Source: Flammeovirgaceae bacterium UBA4659
Lineage (GTDB): Bacteria; Bacteroidota; Bacteroidia; Cytophagales; Cyclobacteriaceae
NCBI GenBank assembly: GCA_002405445.1
Contig: DHLV01000179.1
Span: forward strand, 1 to 8,320
Length of the DNA: 8,320 nucleotides
Direction of reading: 5' to 3'
This document shows positions 1 through 6,507 of this stretch, piece by piece. Within the stretch, counting starts at the first letter, position 1; the number at the start of each line of letters is the position of its first letter. A program made the position numbers and the translations under genes. The notes beneath the pieces are model-generated. The model did no database searches, was not told the origin of the DNA, and saw nothing but the letters and a program-made list of their open reading frames with translations.

Positions 1-99
1 TTACGAGTGTGGATACGAATTTTGTTTTTGCCCCTCTTTGCATGGGGTGTCTGGTTGCTCATAGCTAAGCTCAGAAAGCCAATGAAAAAATTGGAGTAG
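1..99 (+). CDS. 3' end of a plus-strand gene, probable membrane protein tail (partial)
   Basis: Frame 1 is open from the window edge to a TAG at 97-99, giving 32 codons. The translation has a hydrophobic run (ILFLPLFAWGVWLLIA) followed by a basic tail ending in KPMKKLE. That is the usual look of a last transmembrane helix with a positively charged cytoplasmic end. If real, this gene converges on the minus-strand block that fills the rest of the window. The start lies outside the window, so family and function cannot be judged. A 32-codon open stretch can occur by chance, so the call rests mainly on composition. Confidence 0.4.
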   Translation, partial: LRVWIRILFLPLFAWGVWLLIAKLRKPMKKLE

Positions 100-335
100 C
101 GCTAAAATCTGTGCTGTAGTTGTCGGCAAAGCCGACTGGGATAGTATGTCACGACGTTGGAACGTCGCGCCAGCGTGCGCTGGGCTTGGGATTCGGGTAG
201 CTTTGCGCCAGCGGGGTGGAGAAATTGGATATAAAGATTGAAGTGAAGACCTTGGTCGGACACACTTTTTGGGACATTACCTCATTTTTCTTAATAAAGT
301 TGAATAATCCCATTTATTGCTCTCGGTTTTATTGT
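100..335. other. Intergenic stretch without a convincing gene
   Basis: Together with the palindrome at 336-402 this forms about 310 bases between the plus-strand tail and the first minus-strand gene. The left half holds three small perfect hairpins (122-183). A 9-bp direct repeat, gcgccagcg, occurs at 167-175 and 205-213. The right half (about 221-335) is AT-rich and shows no recognisable promoter, RNA gene or terminator. The only minus-strand reading frame is 42 codons (277 to 149); its end runs through the hairpins and I do not accept it as a gene. Confidence 0.6.
122..183. repeat. Cluster of three consecutive small perfect hairpins
   Basis: Three inverted repeats follow each other closely. 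GTCGGC-AAA-GCCGAC is at 122-136. CGACGTT-GG-AACGTCG is at 152-167. CCAGCG-TG-CGCTGG is at 170-183. All stems are perfect. No T-tract follows on either strand, so these are not ordinary intrinsic terminators. Dense clusters of GC-rich short palindromes in a non-coding gap look like a dispersed REP-type element or a structured RNA. Which of these applies cannot be told from one copy. Confidence 0.65.
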
Positions 336-402
336 AGGTAACCGTTGGCATGACTGCCCGTACCCGCACTTAGCGGGTATGGACAGCTATGCAGAGTTAG
401 CC
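336..402 (-). repeat. attC-like imperfect palindrome, copy A
   Basis: Read on the minus strand, the element starts with GGCTAAC six bases after the stop of the lipoprotein gene and ends with GTTACCT. Its arms pair imperfectly: GCATAGCTGTC and TACCCGC on the left, GCGGGTA and GCAGTCATGC on the right. Unpaired spacers and an extra base on one side break the helix. It is clearly related to the element at 3697-3764: most positions match, including TGGCATG.CTG, TTAGCG and GACAGC. Integron attC sites share this plan: R''/R' boxes RYYYAAC and GTTRRRY, an interrupted stem, and 57-141 bp overall. Here the AAC and GTT triplets are kept but the outer bases fit only partly. Homology to copy B is seen directly; function as a recombination site is inference, and a 3'-UTR hairpin is the alternative. 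Confidence 0.7.
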
Positions 403-408
403 ACATTA

Positions 409-897
409 TTACCATCTTTCGCATGGCAATTCTAACCGTGGTTGTTGACGAATTTTTGGTTGATTGCCATAATAAAAAGCAAAAGTTAGCCTGTTGTAAG
501 CATATGCTCCAGGAACATACGGGTATTCCATCTGAGGATTGCAGGTCGTATCTTTAATAAAATAATAAAACTCTACTACACTAAAATGTTCGAGTTCGTT
601 TTCCCCTTTTCCTACCATTGAAGGTTCGCCAAAAATTCTTTTGACTTCTTTTCGGGATAATTGAGATAAACAATGATGATGCTTTACCCATTCTTGGTCA
701 AACAGATAAGCGTTTGTAAAAATCTTATGTTTTCGTTCACCTCCTAGGTCATCACAAGCATAGAACCCGTTGGGCAATCTTTTCCATTGAGCGCGGAATT
801 CTTTCAGGTAGGTACGGCAATCATCGTGCAGCCCTTTGGGGTAAGGGCTGCACGATGTCAGGAATAAAATAGCGGCAAGATATGTTATGGTTTTCAT
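409..897 (-). CDS. Small outer-membrane-type lipoprotein of unknown function
   Basis: The product has 162 residues. It begins with a basic residue and a hydrophobic stretch ending in the canonical lipobox LTSC, with Cys16 as the expected lipidation site, so it should be exported by Sec and anchored in a membrane. The mature part has six further cysteines and is rich in aromatic residues. A stretch around residues 78-100 (LSRKEVKRIFGEPS followed by a beta-like segment) resembles the start of BamE/SmpA-type or beta-lactamase-inhibitor-like small lipoproteins, which carry a similar helix-turn 'EV...lGeP' pattern. This is a weak similarity by eye. The ATG lies 3 bp after the TAG of the upstream protease-like gene, so the two are almost certainly co-transcribed and possibly translationally coupled. 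The stop is followed within 6 bp by the attC-like palindrome at 336-402. Confidence 0.85.
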   Translation of the reverse strand: MKTITYLAAILFLTSCSPYPKGLHDDCRTYLKEFRAQWKRLPNGFYACDDLGGERKHKIFTNAYLFDQEWVKHHHCLSQLSRKEVKRIFGEPSMVGKGENELEHFSVVEFYYFIKDTTCNPQMEYPYVPGAYAYNRLTFAFYYGNQPKIRQQPRLELPCERW

Positions 898-900
898 GGT

Positions 901-3657
901 CTATTGTTTTACGATTTTAAAAACCAACATTTTGCCCTCCACAGACACGCTGATGAAATAAACGCCGGAAGGCTTGTCGCCTAAATCTGGCAATGGAGAA
1001 TTCAAGCGCAGCCGACCTTCGGACACCTCTGCACCGAAAACATCAAATATTTTGTAAGAAATCAGTCCTGAAAACGAAGTTTCGTCTCCTGCAATCGAAA
1101 ATCTGCTGCCAAAGGGGTTAGGTACTATTTCTATACCCAGGGCGTTTGGATGGTCTTCAACGGCATTCGTACATACCATTTGCTGCACGATGTCAACCCC
1201 GGAACACCCGCTTAAAATAGCAGGTGCCGCCGTCAACACGTGTAACCCGCCTGCTCTATCTTCCGACTTGATGCTCTGGAATACAGCGTAAGAGTAATGA
1301 AGTATTTTTTCGTCGTTGCTGGACAGGTAGGAGGCATGCTGAAGCAGATGGGCGTGGCCCAATTCGTGCTTAAAAATGTTGCGGTGGAGTGTGTTAAACG
1401 CGTCCCAGTTGATGTCTTTGTTGACAAGGATATCAACATCATCGAAGTAATATACAGGGCTACTTACAGTACCGCAGTTTTTCACATATCCCCCAACTAT
1501 TACCGCAGCATATGCAGTTGGAACTTGATTTGCAGAGACAGCTTTGATGATATTTCTTTTATCTCCAGGAATTTGGTCAGATAGGCTTGTTCCCGATACC
1601 GTCATTTTCCACTTGATCTGGGTATTTGCGCATCGCCATGCCTCCAAGCCTTCTTCGATCATCGTGATCGCATCGTCGTCCATGCCCGTGGTGTAGTACT
1701 CAAACTGAATCTCCGAGGGCGTGTTCATTGCAAGGCCCACCTCTTGAGCAAGTTTTTGCGATTGGCTTCTGAAATTTAATACAGCATATTCCACCTCTAT
1801 ATCCTTTGTATTACTACTGCCACAGTAGTTTACCACTTTTACCGGACCCGACTCCATCGGGGCCTGCGTTTGGCCAATAGTGGTAGAAGGCACATAAAAT
1901 TTGATCTCTGTGTTTGTCCAACTGATGATGTCAGCGGCAGGAACTTTGGTCTTGTTGGACGGAGCATGGTCGGCGTTGTCCACTTCAATATAGCATTGCC
2001 CTTCCACGAAGCCGTTGCCAAACTTGTTGCCCATGATGGTAAGTACTTCTCCAATCCCGGCTTTTACACTTGTGCTGGAAAGCGATGTAATTACAGGGTC
2101 ATCGGGAGAGGAGGGCTCATTACAGGCGCAAATCTTGTTCAAAAATTCGCCCGATGCCGTCACGGGCATGTACTGAAACTCCGAGCCACCTTCAAGGTAA
2201 GTATGGTTTGGGCTTATAGTCAGGGCGTTCCATTTAAGCCCAAGGTTCTGATTGCAATTGAGCAAAAAAATCTGGAAGCGCAACAGGAGTTGAGTTGCGA
2301 TATCTAACTGGATCAGGTTTAAATTTCCAGCGGCGAAAATTTCTATCCGCAGCGTATTTGCATCCTCGTCGAATATCCCGACCGTGTATGCCGAATTGCC
2401 TGCCAATACACCGCCTACCGTTACGATGCTACCGGCAATATTGCTCCCGAAAGTGGCATTGTCGTAATCAATGTACAGTTTACCGCTCTTGTAATTGGAA
2501 GGGTCGTCTGAACGGGCAAAAATGTCAAAAAGAAAGCCATTATTGCCGTTGTGATAAAATCGGTCAAGGGAATAATGAATGCCAATGGGGTTCTCAAAAT
2601 TGGGTGGAAAAATGTCGTTTGGCGCAATAAATTCCGTCTTATCGAATGGGGCATATACGCCGCCACAAAGAAATTCTAACTGGCCTGAAAAATTGAAGGC
2701 TGCAGGAGTAAGGGCAACTAATTGGACAGGGTTGATTATAGTGGCCTTCACGTGCAGGAGCACCTTGTAATCGCCAACAAGGGGATAAGAAAAAGCACTG
2801 CTGGACAACTGACCAATCTGGACTGCCACGGTTGAGTCGGACAGGTTGGCGTAACTTATCGTGTAGTTGCCGTTGGCAGTTATTTCGCCTTTCTGTATTA
2901 ACAGGCCTTGGTTGCTCACCGAATTTGTGCCGAAGACAGATTTTGGCAACGTGAATGTTACCTGCCCTTTACCAAATTTGATCCCTGCGGGATAAACCTT
3001 TAGAACAACATCGCACTCTAAAGCCGTGTTATTGTTTGTTATCTGAATGTTTTGTAGCGAAATATGGGCCCAGTTCTCAAAATTTGGGTCAGAGCAATCA
3101 ATGCTTTCGGGCTGTGAGGGCGCCTGGTCTTTTGGAGATTCAAACAATGGATCACCTAAAAGTCTGGACACTTCACCAAACAGGTCTGAAGATTCTCCTC
3201 CAATTTTTTCATCCGTATATCTCGTTCCTGTAGGCAGAAAATCAGACTGTTCAATCGCCCAGTATTCATTGGGCCGGAGTGTCCGTTGATTGTCAAAAGG
3301 AATGCCCCCCTTTTTGCCCCAAAAAAGACCGTGGTCTTTGGAGACAAGTTGAAGGGCTTTTCCGTAGATTAAAAAACGGTCATCAACAACACCGCCCGGC
3401 GTGACAACTTCGCAAACACCATCACGCAGTTCCCCTTGAAAAACCTTGTGAACCTTGACGGTGCTTATTGTCAGGATTGTGGTCTTGTCCGTGGAATACT
3501 CGGCTACCTGACTGACAACCTGCCCCTCAAAGACAACATCTGCCACCTTGTTCTTTTGAAGAAAGTCAAAAGGATTGGTTTGGGCTTGTGCTAAAAAAGT
3601 GAAAATGAGGCAGATTGCCCATGTTGAGATGATTTGTTTAAATGAAATGTGTTTCAT
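901..3657 (-). CDS. Large T9SS-secreted protein with metzincin-like protease motif, IPT/TIG-like domain and type A sorting domain
   Basis: The product has 918 residues. A signal peptide (hydrophobic core 13-23, AQA-Q cleavage near residue 25) directs Sec export. Residues about 35-140 form an N-terminal beta domain with an 'advVFEGQVV...VHKVFQGEL' pattern. Two beta-rich modules follow (about 190-330 and 370-500) and look somewhat cohesin-like. An IPT/TIG-like Ig domain lies at about 518-625. The region 645-815 looks like a metzincin catalytic domain. It has the 'a.eGleAWrCANTqIKWKM' opening typical of matrixin-like enzymes and HELGHAHLLQH at 764-774, with H764, H768 and H774 as zinc ligands and E765 as catalytic base. 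The usual Gly of HExxHxxGxxH is Leu771, and the Met-turn position reads ILHYSY (785-790), with Leu instead of Met. Residues about 840-918 are a T9SS type A sorting domain (VPNPF..., then SGVYFISV...). By family knowledge the protein is moved across the outer membrane by the SprA translocon. A secreted or surface protease is likely; its substrate is unknown. It shares an operon with the lipoprotein gene. Confidence 0.93.
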   Translation of the reverse strand: MKHISFKQIISTWAICLIFTFLAQAQTNPFDFLQKNKVADVVFEGQVVSQVAEYSTDKTTILTISTVKVHKVFQGELRDGVCEVVTPGGVVDDRFLIYGKALQLVSKDHGLFWGKKGGIPFDNQRTLRPNEYWAIEQSDFLPTGTRYTDEKIGGESSDLFGEVSRLLGDPLFESPKDQAPSQPESIDCSDPNFENWAHISLQNIQITNNNTALECDVVLKVYPAGIKFGKGQVTFTLPKSVFGTNSVSNQGLLIQKGEITANGNYTISYANLSDSTVAVQIGQLSSSAFSYPLVGDYKVLLHVKATIINPVQLVALTPAAFNFSGQLEFLCGGVYAPFDKTEFIAPNDIFPPNFENPIGIHYSLDRFYHNGNNGFLFDIFARSDDPSNYKSGKLYIDYDNATFGSNIAGSIVTVGGVLAGNSAYTVGIFDEDANTLRIEIFAAGNLNLIQLDIATQLLLRFQIFLLNCNQNLGLKWNALTISPNHTYLEGGSEFQYMPVTASGEFLNKICACNEPSSPDDPVITSLSSTSVKAGIGEVLTIMGNKFGNGFVEGQCYIEVDNADHAPSNKTKVPAADIISWTNTEIKFYVPSTTIGQTQAPMESGPVKVVNYCGSSNTKDIEVEYAVLNFRSQSQKLAQEVGLAMNTPSEIQFEYYTTGMDDDAITMIEEGLEAWRCANTQIKWKMTVSGTSLSDQIPGDKRNIIKAVSANQVPTAYAAVIVGGYVKNCGTVSSPVYYFDDVDILVNKDINWDAFNTLHRNIFKHELGHAHLLQHASYLSSNDEKILHYSYAVFQSIKSEDRAGGLHVLTAAPAILSGCSGVDIVQQMVCTNAVEDHPNALGIEIVPNPFGSRFSIAGDETSFSGLISYKIFDVFGAEVSEGRLRLNSPLPDLGDKPSGVYFISVSVEGKMLVFKIVKQ

Positions 3658-3706
3658 ACCGTTAGAAATTTTGGTGAACTATTTTGTTTAATTTGCACCT
3701 AACGGT
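3658..3706 (-). promoter_or_regulatory. Inverted repeat joining the palindrome end to the start codon of the protease-like gene
   Basis: ACCGTTAG at 3658-3665 abuts the start codon (ATG at 3657-3655). It is the exact reverse complement of CTAACGGT at 3699-3706, which is the right-hand core end of the attC-like element. The 33 bases between are AT-rich. In the minus-strand transcript these 8 bases could pair, placing a stem directly before the ATG and competing with folding of the palindrome itself. It may instead be a second, inverted copy of the core box left by recombination. I saw no clear Bacteroidota promoter (TTG / TAnnTTTG) here, so the downstream gene may depend on read-through. Confidence 0.45.
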
Positions 3707-3764
3707 GGCATGGCTGTCATACCGCCGCGTTTAGCGAGCGGTTGACAGCCACGCATAGTTATCC
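3697..3764 (-). repeat. attC-like imperfect palindrome, copy B
   Basis: On the minus strand the element opens with GGATAAC eight bases after the TGA of the cysteine-rich protein gene and closes with GTTAGGT, which fits the integron core consensus GTTRRRY exactly. The arms TGGCTGTCA and TGACAGCCA pair perfectly over 9 bp. Flanking segments (ATGCG/ATGCC) pair partly, and a further CCGC/GCGG step is offset by an extra base. The tip is CTCGCTAAACG-like and largely unpaired. Copy A at 336-402 has the same order of boxes, nearly the same length (61 versus 62 bp from TAAC to GTTA), the same orientation and the same placement behind a stop codon. No T-tract follows, so this is not a standard terminator. 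Confidence 0.72.
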
Positions 3765-3772
3765 CGTCTTAT

Positions 3773-4330
3773 TCAATTCCGAACAACCATCCCACAAGTT
3801 TGGGGCGCGATTATAAATCCATCATCAACAGCGGGATCTGGCCGGGTGTAGAAAAAATGAAGCACAATGGAATCATTCCCATATACCCTACCAAAATATC
3901 TCCTTTGATAGCTCCAGCCATCTATTTCACAGTTGCTGCCGCTTATCGGCCCCACGCCTGTGATGAGACTGTCATATCCAAATGGAGTAGAGACGAACTC
4001 CATGGCTGTTCCTCCAATTATCCCAGTTTTGCTCACAATCTGTAGGTTCAATTGATATCGGCCAAGAGAATTTGGACTGGTCGTTCTGCCGAGGATTCTT
4101 ATCAGAAGACTGTCCTGTTCGCATGGGCAGTCCTCACTGACGCCAAAGAGAACGGTGTTGTCATCTGGCAAACATTGCCCATAGGTTTCAATGCTGCCAG
4201 GCGGACAGGAACAGTTGTTGTTTGAATCGGGTGAATAACCGTTGGCGCAATTGACTGGCTCTGCCCTCCTGCAATAAGAGGCAAAAATGACCAAGATTGA
4301 TATCACCATTATAAAAAAAAGATGTTTCAT
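3773..4330 (-). CDS. Small exported cysteine-rich protein, possible lipoprotein
   Basis: The product has 185 residues. A long hydrophobic N-terminus (residues 4-19) ends at Cys20 in the context FASYC. Tyr at -1 makes this a poor match to the lipobox, so it is either an atypical lipoprotein or a protein with a cleaved signal peptide. Residues about 28-53 form a short cysteine motif (C..GYSPDSNNNCSCPPG.....GQC) that resembles an EGF-like or 'CxnGy...C.CPpGs' binding knob. A second pair, DCPCEQD, lies at about 68-74. The rest (about 75-185) is a beta-rich domain without a recognised family. The gene starts 58 bp after the large T9SS gene, beyond a strong hairpin, so it may be expressed by read-through or from a promoter inside that gene. 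Its stop is followed after 8 bp by the attC-like element. Confidence 0.85.
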   Translation of the reverse strand: MKHLFFIMVISILVIFASYCRRAEPVNCANGYSPDSNNNCSCPPGSIETYGQCLPDDNTVLFGVSEDCPCEQDSLLIRILGRTTSPNSLGRYQLNLQIVSKTGIIGGTAMEFVSTPFGYDSLITGVGPISGSNCEIDGWSYQRRYFGRVYGNDSIVLHFFYTRPDPAVDDGFIIAPQTCGMVVRN

Positions 4331-4344
4331 GACAAGAAAATTAA

Positions 4345-4379
4345 GGCTTTCTAACCCAAATCATTTGGGTTAGGAAGCC
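4345..4379 (-). terminator. Intrinsic terminator hairpin behind the 675-residue T9SS gene
   Basis: Two 17-base arms, 4345-4361 and 4363-4379, are reverse complements except at one position (4350/4374). The stem is GC-rich at its base and contains CTAACCC/GGGTTAG. In the minus-strand transcript it is followed by TTAATTTTCTTG, a moderately U-rich tail. It lies 10 bp beyond the TAG of the upstream gene. It has no wide spacers or terminal boxes like those of the two attC-like elements, so I treat it as a plain terminator. Confidence 0.75.
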
Positions 4380-4388
4380 GGTTTGTAA

Positions 4389-6416
4389 CTAATGGATGAA
4401 AAGTTTGTAGGTGTCCCTGTTAGTTTTGTTGCTCACAAGGACAAAATAGATACCCGTGGGTAGATTTGAACGAGCGTTAGCCAAGGTTGGCAAATCCGAA
4501 ATTGCAAATGCGCCCGACCAGGGCAATACTTCCACAAGCCTGCCGCTAAGGTCGAAAATTTGAATGCTCGATCTTTTTTCCCCATCGGCGAGTGTTTCAG
4601 AACCGTCCGAACGCCCTCCGCTCACAGTAGGGTTTACCACAATCTGATTGCACAGTTCGATCGAGGATGCCTGTACCGTATAACCGAAATCATTAACGAC
4701 TGAAATGCCGGACGGGGTCTGTATCAGGTTGGTGATACCGTTGTGATAAAGCAAATCGGCAGCTTCGACCTTTAGCTGGTCCTCGGTGGTCGAGCCACCA
4801 CAATGGCCCACGAGCCACATCCCAATCTTGGGAGTGCAACAATGAACCGGAGTGCCGTCCCAGGTATTGTGCTTCACCACTCCCGTAAGGTAATGACCGC
4901 TCAAAACCCTTCCGTGGGCATGCCATTTCCGCTTGCCGCCACTTTCAATCTTGTCAAAGCTGTTCATGGTAAGGGTGACGGTTGCATTTGGCTTGAAGGT
5001 CTTTTGAATACTTTGTCTGTAAACATCACCAAACTTGTCATCATAGCTGTCACAGCCTGTGCTTTGACCGTAAGGGGTGTTGAAAATAGAGCCAAGTGTT
5101 GAAGCAAATGTTGTGATGGCACTAGTCAATGCATTCTGCTGTGCCTGGTTTGGCTGCCCTCCATTCGGGTTATTCTGCGTGGCCTGATAGGCAACGTACA
5201 ACTTTGCGCCATCTCCCAACAGAGTGGTAATAGTTGTCCAAAATGCAGGATTCACAGACCAGTCACACTGGGACGCGGCACGGGTGACGCCCATGTCCAG
5301 TACTTGATACCGATTACTAAGGGGTAGACTCTCATCCTCAAAGACAACGGTGTACATGTCCTCGGCCTGCGCCCATGCACTTCTGGCATTTGTTGTACCC
5401 GCCAGGTTGGCATAGGTCGTGACACGGGTATCATAACGATAGCCGAACTCAATATCCTTTTCACAGCCACACTCTGCGGGCACCTCATCACCGTCAAGGC
5501 AGATAAGCGTGACACGGATGTAGCTCTTCTGGGAGCTTATCCCGCTGTTGTCCTGCCAACTTATACGAGCAGAATGGTTTACCCCTCTTTTGGCCTTGAA
5601 ACCTTCCGTCCACAACTGGTGGTATTTGCCGGGGCCTTTGTTATTCATCCAATGCCATTTTCGGGAATTATGTCCGTTGTTATTTCCGACGTTTCCCCCG
5701 CTGGTAGGCTGGGTGTAGTCTTCAACATTACCACTTCCGGGTATCAAAAATACTAAATTTGCAGGAATAGCCAATTGTGTGGTGATGATTGAATTGCAAA
5801 AACATGTGGCTGAAATTTCAATTTCCGGAATTTCCAGTGGTGCTCCATCAAGCAAGGGCGCTCCTTTAAAAAAGAACCTTTGCACGAAGGATGCCCTTTC
5901 AAACAAAGAGACTGATGTTAAACCACGAAGGAAATCAGTCAGTTTTACGCTTGATTCCTCTTTCAAGTAGCGGTTTAACTCGAAATGTAGATTTTCCGAA
6001 ACCGTGACAGTTCCCTCAAATTCTGTTTTTGTGTCGATTATTCCAACCAACGTTAGAACTCCACACAGGTTTTGAACAGCAATCTGATAGGTTTTGTCTT
6101 TCCCTAGCCCGTGAACCATCCATGAACCAGTTTCAGATACCTGGACCGACGAGTATTCGACCTCTGAACCAAGCTCTTTATAGTAAATGGTTGAAACAAG
6201 GTCTGCCGGATAAACAGTCACTTGTGCAGCGGCATAAGTAGCAAACTGCAAAACAGTGACGTCTGTGACAACTGGTGAAAGGCATGTGTCTGCTGGCAAC
6301 ATGACGCTTTCGGGGAAAATAGTGTCCAGGTTTACCAGTTCGTCATCGTCCTCGGATTGGGCGAAACTAAATGTGCAGACAGATAGAATGAAAAAAAATT
6401 GAAGCAGGTACTTCAT
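4389..6416 (-). CDS. T9SS-secreted protein of unknown function with type A sorting domain
   Basis: I place the start at 6416, giving 675 residues, because the peptide beginning MKYLLQFFFILSV is a standard signal sequence ending in SFAQ. An in-frame ATG at 6479 would add 21 residues that interrupt this pattern. Residues about 25-110 look like a fibronectin-III-type beta domain (ending in a GLGKDKTYQIAVQN stretch). The middle (about 200-560) is not a family I recognise. It has many cysteines, a CECG-like CGCE pair, and a Cys/His cluster HCCTPKIGMWLVGHC near 524-538 that could bind metal or form disulfides. An Asn/Gln/Gly linker lies near 410-425. The last 85 or so residues carry the sorting domain (IQIFDLSGRLVEVLPW, then PTGIYFVLV). 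A short extra segment separates the two halves of that domain. The protein is expected on the cell surface or secreted. A terminator hairpin follows the gene. Confidence 0.9.
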   Translation of the reverse strand: MKYLLQFFFILSVCTFSFAQSEDDDELVNLDTIFPESVMLPADTCLSPVVTDVTVLQFATYAAAQVTVYPADLVSTIYYKELGSEVEYSSVQVSETGSWMVHGLGKDKTYQIAVQNLCGVLTLVGIIDTKTEFEGTVTVSENLHFELNRYLKEESSVKLTDFLRGLTSVSLFERASFVQRFFFKGAPLLDGAPLEIPEIEISATCFCNSIITTQLAIPANLVFLIPGSGNVEDYTQPTSGGNVGNNNGHNSRKWHWMNNKGPGKYHQLWTEGFKAKRGVNHSARISWQDNSGISSQKSYIRVTLICLDGDEVPAECGCEKDIEFGYRYDTRVTTYANLAGTTNARSAWAQAEDMYTVVFEDESLPLSNRYQVLDMGVTRAASQCDWSVNPAFWTTITTLLGDGAKLYVAYQATQNNPNGGQPNQAQQNALTSAITTFASTLGSIFNTPYGQSTGCDSYDDKFGDVYRQSIQKTFKPNATVTLTMNSFDKIESGGKRKWHAHGRVLSGHYLTGVVKHNTWDGTPVHCCTPKIGMWLVGHCGGSTTEDQLKVEAADLLYHNGITNLIQTPSGISVVNDFGYTVQASSIELCNQIVVNPTVSGGRSDGSETLADGEKRSSIQIFDLSGRLVEVLPWSGAFAISDLPTLANARSNLPTGIYFVLVSNKTNRDTYKLFIH

Positions 6417-6448
6417 GATGCAATTAGTGATTGAAAAAATGAAACATG

Positions 6449-6473
6449 TTCTCAAAATTGTGATGGTTGAGAA
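6449..6473 (-). promoter_or_regulatory. Small hairpin in the leader of the 675-residue T9SS gene
   Basis: TTCTCAA (6449-6455) and TTGAGAA (6467-6473) pair perfectly over 7 bp with an 11-base loop. On the minus strand the stem is followed by a T-rich stretch (CATGTTTCATTTTTTC) and lies between the helix-turn-helix gene stop and the T9SS start. It could be a weak terminator of the regulator gene or a leader structure. The stem is short and AT-rich, so chance is possible. Confidence 0.3.
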
Positions 6474-6507
6474 TTCCACCGTTCGTCATAGGGACAAACC
6501 CAAAATA

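Noticed and set aside
149..277. Minus-strand reading frame of 42 codons starting 59 bp beyond copy A
   Set aside because: Its last third is formed by the GC-rich hairpins at 152-183, it has no recognisable domain or signal, and such a length is expected by chance. It could only be revived if conserved in relatives.
241..335. Remnant of an insertion sequence end (GGACACACTTTTTGGGACA region)
   Set aside because: No matching inverted end, target duplication or transposase fragment is visible in the window.
1870..2307. Plus-strand frame of 145 codons within the protease-like gene, and similar shorter ones
   Set aside because: They lie wholly inside well-supported minus-strand genes, have odd compositions and show no domain, so they are antisense shadows.
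4345..4379. Third attC-like site
   Set aside because: It contains CTAACCC/GGGTTAG, but the stem is continuous with almost no loop or spacers, it is only 35 bp, and a T-rich tail follows. A terminator explains it.
6417..6479. Extended start at 6479 for the 675-residue T9SS gene
   Set aside because: The extra 21 residues precede a complete signal peptide beginning at 6416, and the extension overlaps the small leader hairpin. The internal ATG is the better start.
6476..6484. CCACCGTT segment resembling the end of copy B
   Set aside because: It is an isolated 8-bp match in the opposite orientation without any palindrome around it, so chance is the simplest explanation.
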